Below, piece after piece: positions 17,540-25,895 of a stretch of 64,000 bases of DNA (the first letter of the stretch is position 1; the number at the start of each line of letters is the position of its first letter). The position numbers and the translations under genes are program-made. The notes beneath the pieces are model-generated. The model was not told where the DNA came from and searched no databases. It saw only the letters and a program-made list of their open reading frames with translations. Source of the DNA: Bog-532 sp963830385 (lineage in GTDB: Bacteria; Actinomycetota; Actinomycetes; Streptosporangiales; Streptosporangiaceae); contig CAWHMD010000014.1 in the NCBI GenBank assembly GCA_963830385.1, forward strand, positions 1 to 64,000. The letters are read 5' to 3'.

Positions 17540-18556
17540 TCAGCCGCCCGGGGTGAGGCCGAACGTGATCCGGTAATCGCACTCGCCGGTGCAGGTGTAG
17601 GTGCTGGTGGCGTCGTCGTCGGCGTAGGAGTAGGCGTAGGGCTCGGCCTTCTTGAACACGGCGGCGTAGTCCACCGGCCACTGGGCCGGGTTGCAGGCCT
17701 GCCGGGACGCCCACGCGCCCCGGCAGCAGTACTGGCCGGTGCCGAACCGCGCGCAGGCGGACTCGCAGGCGACGACCGCCCCGGCCGCCTTCACCTGCAG
17801 CGCGGCCGGGCAGTCGACCGGGGTCGTGCAGCCCGCCGTCACGCAGCCGGAGGAGCTGACCTTGTCGGCGGTGCCGCCCTTGGTGATGTTGATCCACATG
17901 GGCAGGTTCGAGCCGTCCACCATCGAGACGTCGTAGAAGTCCAGGCCGTCCCAGGCGTTCAGGTTGTACTCGGCCAGCGTGGCCGGGATCGAGCCGTAAC
18001 CGGTGCACTGGAACAGGCCGTCGCAGTCGCCGGTCTGGCAGTGACCGTGGCCGCCCGAGAACACGCAGCCGGTCCGGCCCCAGAACCGGCCGTTGTAGTG
18101 GTCTGGCACGACGATGCTGGCGCTCTGCCCGGGCGGCAGCACCCAGCCGGTCGCGGCCAGCGGGTGGGCGGCGTCGGGTGAGGCAGCCACCCAGATCGTC
18201 TGCGGCACCCGGTTGACGAACGTGACCACCCGGCTCCCGGCCGGCGCGACGACGGACGGGCCGGGGCCGGAAGCGGGGCCGGCCCCGGCGGCGGTCGTCG
18301 CGGAGGGGTGACGGCCGGGAGGCCGGGTGGGGCTCATGGTGGGCGCGGGGACCGAAGCGGTCACCGCCGGGCGGGCGGTGAGCGGTGTGGCCGCGGCCGG
18401 TGCGGGCGCGGCGGTGGTGCCGCCGCCGGTGCCGCCGATGCCGGTCACCGGCGTTCCGCCGCCGGCCGCGCAGGCGGCCAGGAGCAGGGTGAGCGCGACG
18501 AGGCAGACCGCGGCCAGCGCCCGCGCTGACCGGTTGGCCCGTTTTATGAACCTCAT
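17540..18556 (-). CDS. Thaumatin-like (PR-5 type) lipoprotein
   Basis: The 338-residue product starts with a signal peptide and lipobox LLAAC (Cys29), then an about 75-residue Thr/Ala/Pro stalk. Residues 108-333 match the thaumatin family block by block: VTFVNRVPQTIWVAAS, WGRTGC, LAEYNLNAWDGLDFYDVSMV, DGSNLPMWINI, CESACARF, YCCRG, and at the end FKKAEPYAYSYADDD...TYTCTG.CDYRITF. Fourteen cysteines are present in this domain (plant large forms have 16). Arg161, Glu196, Asp206/Asp209, Asp214 and the Asp313-315 cluster suit the acidic cleft (REDDD) that binds beta-1,3-glucan. The role is inferred as glucan binding or hydrolysis at the cell surface. It is divergent from the sigma-GH128 fusion gene and shares the mirrored promoter motif. 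GGAAGG precedes the ATG by 6 nt. Confidence 0.85.
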   Translation of the reverse strand: MRFIKRANRSARALAAVCLVALTLLLAACAAGGGTPVTGIGGTGGGTTAAPAPAAATPLTARPAVTASVPAPTMSPTRPPGRHPSATTAAGAGPASGPGPSVVAPAGSRVVTFVNRVPQTIWVAASPDAAHPLAATGWVLPPGQSASIVVPDHYNGRFWGRTGCVFSGGHGHCQTGDCDGLFQCTGYGSIPATLAEYNLNAWDGLDFYDVSMVDGSNLPMWINITKGGTADKVSSSGCVTAGCTTPVDCPAALQVKAAGAVVACESACARFGTGQYCCRGAWASRQACNPAQWPVDYAAVFKKAEPYAYSYADDDATSTYTCTGECDYRITFGLTPGG

Positions 18557-18590
18557 TCGGATCCTTCCCCTACTGTGGTGCTCCCGTCTC

Positions 18591-18671
18591 GGAGACCTGC
18601 GGCGCAGTCGCGGATAACAGAAATTGGCGGCGCGGAGATTTTTGTTATCCGCACCCTGCTGGCAGGTCTCC
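18591..18671. promoter_or_regulatory. Mirror-image pair of ECF-type promoter motifs
   Basis: Rightward motif: TGTTATCCGC (18643-18652), 9-nt spacer, GCAGGTCTCC (18662-18671). Leftward motif, read on the minus strand: TGTTATCCGC (18619-18610), 9-nt spacer, GCAGGTCTCC (18600-18591). All 20 motif bases are identical while the spacers differ, so selection on the motif is likely. Spacing of TTATCC to GTCTCC is 15 nt, typical of ECF sigma -35/-10 elements. Predicted transcripts start about 25-30 nt before each gene. Confidence 0.8.
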
Positions 18672-18709
18672 TATCCGGCACGAGCGATGCGTGACGGAGG
18701 TGAAGTGCG

Positions 18710-20626
18710 ATGCGGACGCCTGGCGAGCAGGAGCCTGGCCCAGAGGCCAGCACTGAGACCAGCACCGAGACGGTGATCGCGGCCCAGCGGGGCGACCGGA
18801 AGGCCCTGGACCGCCTGGTGGCGGGCTACCTGCCACTGCTGTACAACATCGTCGGCCGGGCCATGAACGGGCACGCCGACGTCGACGACGTCGTCCAGGA
18901 GACCCTGCTGCGGGCCGTGCGGGGGTTGCCGGACCTGCGCGAGCCGACGGCGTTCCGGTCCTGGCTGGTGGCGATCGCGATCCGCCAGGTGCGCGGGTTC
19001 TACGCGACCCGGGCGCTGGCCGCCGTCCCCGACGTCGCGCTGGCCGACCAGGGCCGCCCGGAGTCCGACTTCGCCGACCTGACCATCCTCCAGCTCGGGC
19101 TGTCCGGCCAGCGCCGGGAGACCGCCGAGGCCACCCGCTGGCTCGACGAAGACGACCGGGACCTGCTCGCGCTGTGGTGGCAGGAGACCACGGGCCACCT
19201 CGACCGCCGCGAAGTCGCCGAGGCTCTCGGGTTGCCGCCCCGGCACGCGGCCGTCCGCATCGCCCGGATGAAGGAGCAGCTGGCCACCGCCCGCATCGTG
19301 GTCCGCGCCCTGCACGAGGTGCCGCCCTGCGAGGACCTGGCCGCAGTTACCGCCAGCTGGGACCAGCACCCGAGCCCGCTGTGGCGCAAGCGGGTGGCCC
19401 GGCACGCCCGCAACTGCGCCCGCTGCGGCACCCAGCGCGAGACCTTGGTCCCGGCCGAGCAGTTGCTGGCCGGCCTGCCGCTGCTGCCGGTCCCGGCCGC
19501 GCTCGGCCGCCCCCTGCTGGCCCACGGCGCCCGGCTGCTGCGGCGGCGGCGGCCGGGGGGCCGCCACGGCCGCACGCTGGCCCGCGCCCACCACACCAGA
19601 GCCCTGGGCAAGACCGCGGTCTACCTGCAGCCCAAGGTGGTGGCGGCGTCGGTCGCGGTCGTCACCTGCGCCGCCGGGGGCACGTTCGCGGTGGTGCACG
19701 CGCGGGCGGCGACCACGGCGGCGGTGACCGCTCCCAGCCCACGGCCGACGGCGATCCCGGTCACGGTCGCGCCCGCCCCCAACGTTCAGGTCTCGGTCCG
19801 GCAGACCGTGGCCAGCCTGGCGCCCTCTCCGTCCCGGCCGCGGGCGACCACCGCGGCCCCCGCCCCGGTCGCCTCGGCCCCGGTCACCAGCGCCAAGAAG
19901 GGCGTCGGCACCTGGTCGTTCGGCGCCTCGCGGGCATCGCTGGCGGCCTCCGGTGCCTCCTGGTTCTACAACTGGGGAGCCAGCCCGGCCGGCCTGGCCC
20001 GCCCGCCCGGGGTGGCCTACGTCCCGATGATCTGGGGCGCGGCCAACGTCACGAGCGCGACGCTGGCTCAGGTCAAGAGCGAGGGCAACGTCCTGCTCGG
20101 GTTCAACGAGCCGGACCTGGCCAGTCAGTCGAACATGACGGCGGCGCAGGCCCTCAGCCTGTGGCCCCAGCTCGAGGCGACCGGGATGACGCTGGGCAGC
20201 CCGGCCGTGGCGGCGGGCGGAGACGTCGCCGGCAGCTGGCTGGACCAGTTCATGAGCGGGGCCGCCGCCCGCGGTTACCGGGTCGACTTCATCACCCTGC
20301 ACTGGTACGGCAGCGACTTCAGCACCGGCCCGGCCGTCAGCCAGCTGCGGAGTTACCTGCAGGCCGTCTACGACCGCTACCACAAGCCGATCTGGCTCAC
20401 CGAGTTCGGCCTAGCCAACTTCGGCACCGGGCAGTTCCCGACCGGGGCGCAGCAGGCGGCCTTCGTCACCGCCGCCACCACGATGCTGGACGGCCTGCCC
20501 TACCTGCAGCGCTACGCCTGGTTTGCGCTGCCCGCGAACAGCACGGACGGCAGCCTGGGCCTATTCACCAGCTCCGGCGCGGTTACCGGCACCGGTCGCG
20601 CGTTCGAAGCGGCGGGCCGGTCCTGA
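18710..20626 (+). CDS. ECF sigma factor / zinc-finger / transmembrane / GH128 beta-1,3-glucanase fusion
   Basis: The 638-residue product joins modules usually found in separate proteins. Residues 34-95 form sigma region 2 (AMNGHADVDDVVQETLLRAVRG); residues 140-200 form region 4 (EVAEALGLPPRHAAVRIARM). Residues 207-239 carry Cys207 and H232-x3-C236-x2-C239, the zinc-binding anti-sigma (ZAS) pattern. A membrane helix spans about 309-331, then a Pro/Ala/Thr stalk. Residues 396-635 match glycoside hydrolase family 128: GTWSFGAS, FYNWGASP, YVPMIWG, GFNEPDL (Glu467, likely acid/base), DFITLHWYG and WLTEFGL (Glu565, likely nucleophile). Topology would place sigma inside and the glucanase outside. 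Release of the sigma part would need proteolysis or a conformational change. It likely drives its own promoter and that of the thaumatin gene. GGAGGT lies 7 nt before the ATG. Confidence 0.9.
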   Translation: MRTPGEQEPGPEASTETSTETVIAAQRGDRKALDRLVAGYLPLLYNIVGRAMNGHADVDDVVQETLLRAVRGLPDLREPTAFRSWLVAIAIRQVRGFYATRALAAVPDVALADQGRPESDFADLTILQLGLSGQRRETAEATRWLDEDDRDLLALWWQETTGHLDRREVAEALGLPPRHAAVRIARMKEQLATARIVVRALHEVPPCEDLAAVTASWDQHPSPLWRKRVARHARNCARCGTQRETLVPAEQLLAGLPLLPVPAALGRPLLAHGARLLRRRRPGGRHGRTLARAHHTRALGKTAVYLQPKVVAASVAVVTCAAGGTFAVVHARAATTAAVTAPSPRPTAIPVTVAPAPNVQVSVRQTVASLAPSPSRPRATTAAPAPVASAPVTSAKKGVGTWSFGASRASLAASGASWFYNWGASPAGLARPPGVAYVPMIWGAANVTSATLAQVKSEGNVLLGFNEPDLASQSNMTAAQALSLWPQLEATGMTLGSPAVAAGGDVAGSWLDQFMSGAAARGYRVDFITLHWYGSDFSTGPAVSQLRSYLQAVYDRYHKPIWLTEFGLANFGTGQFPTGAQQAAFVTAATTMLDGLPYLQRYAWFALPANSTDGSLGLFTSSGAVTGTGRAFEAAGRS

Positions 20627-20775
20627 CCTGGAGTTTGTCATGAGGCAAAATGGTAAGAAGTCCGTAATTCCCGGCAACTGACTGCCGCACCCGGACGTCA
20701 TTGTCCATAGGAGTGTTTCGCCGGGGCCTGGGAATGGTGATCTTCGCAGACCTCGGTAACCGGGTGGAGTGACAG

Positions 20776-22221
20776 ATGGGGAGTTCTATCCCGCCGGAAG
20801 ATTCCGGCCCTGGGGTAGCAGCGGCCGAGCCGGTCACCGAGCCGGCCAGCCCGGTCCCCGACGGTCCGTCCCCCGATGGGCCGCCGCCCGGCGCCGTTCC
20901 GCCCGGCCCGCCGCCGTCCGGGCCGCCTCCGCGCCGCCGCCGCCGGAAGGTGCTGATCTGGACGGCCGGCATCACGGCCGGGGTGGTCGCGCTGGCCGCG
21001 GTCGGGCTTTTCCTGGTCTACCGGCACCTGAACGGCAACATTCAGCAGCGTGACGTCAGCGGGCTGCTGGGCTCGCAGCCGGTCGACCTGCACCCGCAGG
21101 CCGAGAACATCCTGGTGATCGGGTCCGACAGCCGGTTCGGCCTGAGCGGCAGCTACGGCAAGAACCTGGTCACCGACCAGTCGGACACGACGATGATCGT
21201 GCACATCGCCGCCGACCGGCAGTGGGCCGAGGTCATGTCGATCCCGCGTGACTCCTACGTCAGCATCCCGGCCTGCAAGATGGGCAACGGCCAGATGTCC
21301 CAGCCGCAGACGTTCAAGATCAACGAAGCGTTCGCCCTCGGCAACCTGGACGGCAACAACACCGCCCTCGGTGTGGCCTGCACGCTGAAGACCGTCGAGC
21401 ACGACACCGGCATCTACATCGACCACTTCGTGGTGGTCAACTTCACCGGCTTCCAGAACATGGTGTCCGCGCTCGGCGGCGTCCAGGAGTGCAACACCCA
21501 GCCGATCAACGACCCGCTGTCCGGCCTGAAGCTGACCGCCGGCCGGCACCTGCTGGACCCGAAGCAGGCGCTGGCCTACGTCCGGGCCCGCTACACGCTG
21601 GGCGACGGCAGCGACCTGGAGCGGATCGCCCGCCAGCAGGCGTTCATGTCGTCGCTCATCCAGCGGGTCAAGAGCAAGCTGCTGAACCCGGTTGCGATCT
21701 ACCGGTTCCTCGACGCCGCGACCAAGTCGCTGACCATCGACACCAAGCTGGGCGGCGCCACCGGGCTCTACAACCTGGCCTCCAGCCTGCGGAATCTGCC
21801 GCCCAAGAAGGTGGCGTTCTTCACCCTGCCGACCTATCCCCGCTCGGAAGTCGTGCCGACGGACACCGCCAACGTGCTCTGGAGCCAGCCCGAGGACAGT
21901 CAGATCTTCACGTCGTTCCGCAACGACGTCCCGGCCAGCACGTCGCTGTTCGCGGACAAGCCCGCGCCCGGCGCGTCCGCCGGCTCCTCGGCCACTTCCT
22001 CGGCCAGCGGGGCGGCCACGCCGCCGGCGGCCACGGTCGCGCCCTCACCGTCCGTGGACGGCAGCTCGGCCGGTACCCCGGGCACAGCTGGTAGCGGGGG
22101 GACCGCGACCCCGTCGGGAGCGGCTTCGGGTTCGGCACTGGCCAGCGGCGGGCCGACCGTCACGCCGTCCCTGCCGATCCCGTCGGCCCGGACCGCCAAC
22201 CAGAACATCTGCACCGGCTGA
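20776..22221 (+). CDS. LytR-CpsA-Psr (LCP) family protein
   Basis: The 481-residue product has a Pro-rich cytoplasmic N-terminus, a basic RRRRRK stop and a single membrane helix (about 60-80), then the LCP domain: ENILVIGSDSR, TTMIVHIAADRQWAEVMSIPRDSYVSIP, FKINEAFALGN, VNFTGFQNMVSALGGVQ and ARYTLGDGSDLERIARQQ. The Arg and Asp residues in these blocks bind the pyrophosphate-lipid donor. LCP enzymes attach wall teichoic acids, arabinogalactan-like or capsular glycans to peptidoglycan outside the membrane. The Ser/Ala/Gly-rich tail of about 100 residues is typical of actinomycete forms. Its position after the glucanase fusion may be coincidental. Confidence 0.9.
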   Translation: MGSSIPPEDSGPGVAAAEPVTEPASPVPDGPSPDGPPPGAVPPGPPPSGPPPRRRRRKVLIWTAGITAGVVALAAVGLFLVYRHLNGNIQQRDVSGLLGSQPVDLHPQAENILVIGSDSRFGLSGSYGKNLVTDQSDTTMIVHIAADRQWAEVMSIPRDSYVSIPACKMGNGQMSQPQTFKINEAFALGNLDGNNTALGVACTLKTVEHDTGIYIDHFVVVNFTGFQNMVSALGGVQECNTQPINDPLSGLKLTAGRHLLDPKQALAYVRARYTLGDGSDLERIARQQAFMSSLIQRVKSKLLNPVAIYRFLDAATKSLTIDTKLGGATGLYNLASSLRNLPPKKVAFFTLPTYPRSEVVPTDTANVLWSQPEDSQIFTSFRNDVPASTSLFADKPAPGASAGSSATSSASGAATPPAATVAPSPSVDGSSAGTPGTAGSGGTATPSGAASGSALASGGPTVTPSLPIPSARTANQNICTG

Positions 22222-22273
22222 ACTGGCCGGCCGCGGTGGGTGTAAGTCGGCCGGCACGCGGCATTACTGTTGC

Positions 22274-22753
22274 ATGGCTTCCCCGCGCGCCACTGCACCC
22301 TCTGATCCACTGATCGCGGCCATCGAGGAGGCGGCCGACCTGCTCGCCTCGATCTGGAACCGGGAAACCGAGGAGCTGCCCACCTCGGCCACCCAGCTGC
22401 ACGTGCTGATGATCATCGAGCAGCACCGCGACATCAACCTCAGCGGGCTGGCCGGCCAGCTGGGGGCGCTGGCGTCGTCGGCCAGCCGGCTGTGTGACCG
22501 GCTCGAGGCGGCCGGCTTCCTGCACCGGACTCACGGGTCGAGCCGCCGGGCCGTCATCTTGCGGCTGTCCCCGGAGGGCCGGGCCCTGCTGGACCGGCTG
22601 CGCCGTCAGCGGCGCGAGGACCTGGCCCGGGTCCTGGCGCGGATGCCACCCGCGGCCCGGACCGCGCTGGCCGCCGGGCTCAGCCAGTTCCGGGCGGCGG
22701 CCGCCACGAACGCCTTCGCCCACCCGGCTCAGGAGCTGTTCGGACCCGCATAG
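22274..22753 (+). CDS. MarR-family transcriptional regulator
   Basis: The 159-residue product has the winged helix of MarR: TQLHVLMIIEQHRDINLSGLAGQLGALASSASRLCDRLEAAGFLHR, then the wing SSRRAVILRLSPEGRALLDRL. It acts as a DNA-binding dimer. The ligand is unknown. It lies 52 bp after the LCP gene and 59 bp before the membrane protein and may regulate either. Confidence 0.85.
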   Translation: MASPRATAPSDPLIAAIEEAADLLASIWNRETEELPTSATQLHVLMIIEQHRDINLSGLAGQLGALASSASRLCDRLEAAGFLHRTHGSSRRAVILRLSPEGRALLDRLRRQRREDLARVLARMPPAARTALAAGLSQFRAAAATNAFAHPAQELFGPA

Positions 22754-22812
22754 AAAACGGCGGGTTCCGTCACGGTCCACGATGATCCGTCCGGGGCGGA
22801 TACCGTTGAGCC

Positions 22813-25020
22813 GTGAAACGGAGGCTCTGGCGCTGGCTGCTGGCCGGCGCGGCGATGCTCGCGGCCGCGCTCGGCGTGGTGGGCGCGAACGCGGGCGCGG
22901 CCAGCGCCGGCGTGACCGGCTCGGGTGTGAGCGGCTCCGGGCCGGCGGTGTCGGGGCACGTGGTGATCGTCGGCATCTCCGGCCTGCGCTGGACCGACGT
23001 GTCGGCGGCGGCCACCCCGGCACTGTGGCAGGTGACCTCGGCTGGCTCGCCCGGCTCGCTGGTCGACTACGCGCTCCTGCCGCACACCTGCCCGGCCGAC
23101 GCCTGGCTGACCCTGAACGCCGCCAACCGGGCCAGGCTCCCGCACTCCGAGAAGGGCCCCTGCCCCGCCCTGCCGGCCGTGACCGTGAACTCGGGGACGG
23201 CCGCCAGCTCGGCCGGCACCAGCCCCGCCGAGGTCGCCGCGATGCCGTCGCTGACCCGCTTCAACCAGCAGTTTCACACCAGCCCGCAGTGGGGCCTGCT
23301 GGCCTCGGCGGCCGGAGCCGGTAACTGCTCCACCGCGGTCGGCCCCGGAGCCGCGCTGGCGCTGGCCAATTCCAGCGGGCAGGTGAGCGGCTACCGGCCG
23401 GCCCTGCCCGCCATGCCCAGCGCCGAGAGCCAGCTGCTGGCCCGCTGCCCGCTGACCGTCGTCGACCTGGGAGCCCTGCCGGGCCAAGAGGGCGCCGCCC
23501 GGACCGCCGCCGTCCGCCACGCCGACGCCGAGCTGGCCACCATCACCGCCACCCTCCCGGCCGGCACGACGCTGATGGTCACCGCTCCCGGTGCCGTCGC
23601 CAACCCGCCGCACCTGCAGGTCGTCGCGGTCAGCGGCCCGGGCTACCGGACCGGCCTGCTGGACGCCGAGTCGACCCGGCAACCGGGGATGGTGGTGCTC
23701 ACCGACCTGACGCCGACCGTGCTGGGCTGGCGCGGCCAGGCTGTGCCCGCGGACGTGGTCGGCTCGCAGATCACCCGGGCCGGGCGCGGGGCCACCGCTC
23801 CGGCCGTGCGCAGCCTGACCGGCCAGGACACCCAGGCCCAGGTGTGGACGAGCACGCACACGATCTTCTTCTGGACCTACGCGCTGCTGGACGCGTTCGC
23901 CTGCATCGGCATCGGCCTGGTGTGGTGGGGGGCGCAGCCGAGCCGGCGGCGGGCCCGGTCCACCCGCTGGCGGATCGCCGGGACCGTGCTGGCCGGGGTG
24001 CCGGCCGGTTCGTTCCTGGCCAACCTGCTGCCCTGGTGGGAATGGGCGCACCCGGCCCTCTGGCTGTACGGGCTCACGCTGGTCTGGACGGCGGTGATCG
24101 GCGCGGTCGCCCTGGCCGGGCCCTGGCGCCGGGACCCGTTCGGGCCGCCCGGCGCGGTGGCGGCGGTGACGGTGGGCGTGGTCGGCATCGACGTCATCGC
24201 CGGGTCGCGCCTGCAGATGGGTACCCCGTTCGGGCTGTCGGTGCTGGAGGCGGGCCGCTTCTACGGCATCGGCGGGGAGGCGGTCGGGCTGTACGCGGCG
24301 TGCGGGATCCTAGCCGCCGCCTGGGTCGGGAACACGGTGCTGCGCCGGACCGACGGACGGCGGGGCCGCGCGGTGCTGGCCACGCTCGCGGTCGCGGTGT
24401 TCGCGGTGGTGGCCTGCGGCTGGCCGCAGTTCGGGGGCAAGGTCGGCGGCACCATCGCCATGGTGCCCGGCTTCATCCTGCTGATCATGGCCCTCGCCCG
24501 GGTGCGGATCACCGTTCGCCGGGTGATCGTGATCCTCGGCAGCGGGCTCGCCCTTTTCCTGGTGTTCGCGCTGATCAACTACCTGGTCCCGGCGACCGGG
24601 CATTCCGACATCGGCGTGTTCGCCGGGAACCTGCTGCACGGCCGGGCCGGCGGCCTGCTGACCCGCAAGGTGACCTCGATGCTGGGGTCGCTCGCGGTCA
24701 ACACCTACAGCCCGGTCGTCCCGGTCGTGGTCATCCTCATCGGGCTGGTGCTGCTGAAGCCCGGATGGTTCCGGGTGCGGGCGGTTCCCCTCGCGTACGC
24801 GGGCGAACCGCTGATGGCCATCACGCTGGCCATGATGTGGCTGGTTGCGGTCCTTGGCTGGTTCGCGGATGATTCGGGCATTATCGTCCCTGCCACAGCG
24901 CTGCCGCTGGCCCTGCCCATCGGCATCGCGTTGCTGGCGGGTGTCCCGCTGTCCGATGAGACGGCGGCCGGTCCCGGGCCGGCCGTCACCGGCTCCTCCG
25001 TCGCTGGCCGGATCGGATAG
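22813..25020 (+). CDS. Large membrane protein with extracellular phosphatase-like domain
   Basis: The 735-residue product has a signal/anchor helix, then about 310 extracytoplasmic residues starting VVIVGISGLRWTDVS and ending PGMVVLTDLTPTVLGWRG, which has the style of the alkaline-phosphatase-like (sulfatase/AlkP) superfamily although metal ligands are not obvious. About ten membrane helices follow with the motif GRFYGIGGEAVGLYA. This architecture is conserved next to acyltransferase genes in actinomycetes. It may process an envelope lipid or glycan; this is inference from fold and neighbourhood. GTG at 22813. The acyltransferase gene starts 27 bp downstream, so they likely form an operon. 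Confidence 0.65.
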   Translation: MKRRLWRWLLAGAAMLAAALGVVGANAGAASAGVTGSGVSGSGPAVSGHVVIVGISGLRWTDVSAAATPALWQVTSAGSPGSLVDYALLPHTCPADAWLTLNAANRARLPHSEKGPCPALPAVTVNSGTAASSAGTSPAEVAAMPSLTRFNQQFHTSPQWGLLASAAGAGNCSTAVGPGAALALANSSGQVSGYRPALPAMPSAESQLLARCPLTVVDLGALPGQEGAARTAAVRHADAELATITATLPAGTTLMVTAPGAVANPPHLQVVAVSGPGYRTGLLDAESTRQPGMVVLTDLTPTVLGWRGQAVPADVVGSQITRAGRGATAPAVRSLTGQDTQAQVWTSTHTIFFWTYALLDAFACIGIGLVWWGAQPSRRRARSTRWRIAGTVLAGVPAGSFLANLLPWWEWAHPALWLYGLTLVWTAVIGAVALAGPWRRDPFGPPGAVAAVTVGVVGIDVIAGSRLQMGTPFGLSVLEAGRFYGIGGEAVGLYAACGILAAAWVGNTVLRRTDGRRGRAVLATLAVAVFAVVACGWPQFGGKVGGTIAMVPGFILLIMALARVRITVRRVIVILGSGLALFLVFALINYLVPATGHSDIGVFAGNLLHGRAGGLLTRKVTSMLGSLAVNTYSPVVPVVVILIGLVLLKPGWFRVRAVPLAYAGEPLMAITLAMMWLVAVLGWFADDSGIIVPATALPLALPIGIALLAGVPLSDETAAGPGPAVTGSSVAGRIG

Positions 25021-25047
25021 CCGGACCGGATTGTCGGGAGGACAAGG

Positions 25048-25800
25048 GTGCAATACCAGCTTTCACGGATCGTCGCCGGCCCGTTCCTGCGCGGCCTGTG
25101 GCGGCCCGAGGTTACCGGCGCCGAGAACGTGCCGGAGACCGGCGGCGCCATCCTGGCGTCCAACCACCTGTCCATCCTGGACTCGGTGTTCCTCCCGTTC
25201 ATGCTCAAGCGGCCGGTGACGTTCACGGCCAAGTCCGAGTACTTCACCAGCCGCCACCCCGCCATGCGGCTGATGGGTACCTACCTGCGGGCCACCGGTC
25301 AGCTGCCGGTCGACCGGGACGGCGCCCGGGCCGCCCAGGCGACGCTGGAGGCGGCCCTGGCCCTGCTGCAGCAAGGTCAGCTGTTCGGCATCTACCCCGA
25401 GGGCACCCGCTCCCCGGACGGCCGCCTGTACCGGGCCCGCCCGGGGGTCGGCTGGCTGGCCATGAACTCCGGCCTGCCGGTGATCCCGGTCGCCATGTTC
25501 GGCACCGACCGGGTGCTGCCGCCCGGCCAGTCGGTGCCCCGCCTGGGCAAGGTCCGGATCAAGATCGGCAAGCCGATGACGTTCGGGACCGAGGCCAACG
25601 CCCCTGCCACCGGCAAGCGCGAAGCGCCCGCCAAGCTCCGCCGCGCGATCGCTGACGAGGTGGTCAAGGCCATCCACGAGCTGTCGGGCCAGGAGTACGT
25701 CCCGATGTACGCGTCGGTGCGGAAGGAGCAGCTGGCGGAGGAGGCAGCGGCCAAGCAAGCCGCCAAGGAAGCGGCCAAGGGGGCCGCCAAGCGCGGCTGA
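25048..25800 (+). CDS. plsC: 1-acyl-sn-glycerol-3-phosphate acyltransferase
   Basis: The 250-residue product has the HX4D acyltransferase motif NHLSILD (His40, Asp45) and the glycerol-phosphate-binding EGTRS (Glu118-Arg121), followed by IPVAMFGTDRVLPPG. It transfers an acyl chain to lysophosphatidate (or a related lyso-lipid) at the inner membrane face. The C-terminus is a Lys/Ala-rich helix. Several PlsC paralogs are usual in actinomycetes, so the exact acceptor is not certain. It is probably cotranscribed with the upstream membrane protein. Confidence 0.85.
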   Translation: MQYQLSRIVAGPFLRGLWRPEVTGAENVPETGGAILASNHLSILDSVFLPFMLKRPVTFTAKSEYFTSRHPAMRLMGTYLRATGQLPVDRDGARAAQATLEAALALLQQGQLFGIYPEGTRSPDGRLYRARPGVGWLAMNSGLPVIPVAMFGTDRVLPPGQSVPRLGKVRIKIGKPMTFGTEANAPATGKREAPAKLRRAIADEVVKAIHELSGQEYVPMYASVRKEQLAEEAAAKQAAKEAAKGAAKRG

Positions 25801-25895
25801 TGCCGGTCCGGCCCGCAGGCACGGCCGCCCAGCACCCCCGGCACCGGCCGTACTCATCGCCTCGGCACCCGGCCGCGGCGCAGGCCGGAGTCCAG

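Noticed and set aside
18671..20383. Minus-strand frame opposite the sigma-GH128 gene
   Set aside because: Low-complexity Arg/Gly/Asp composition without family features; the plus strand has sigma and GH128 motifs.
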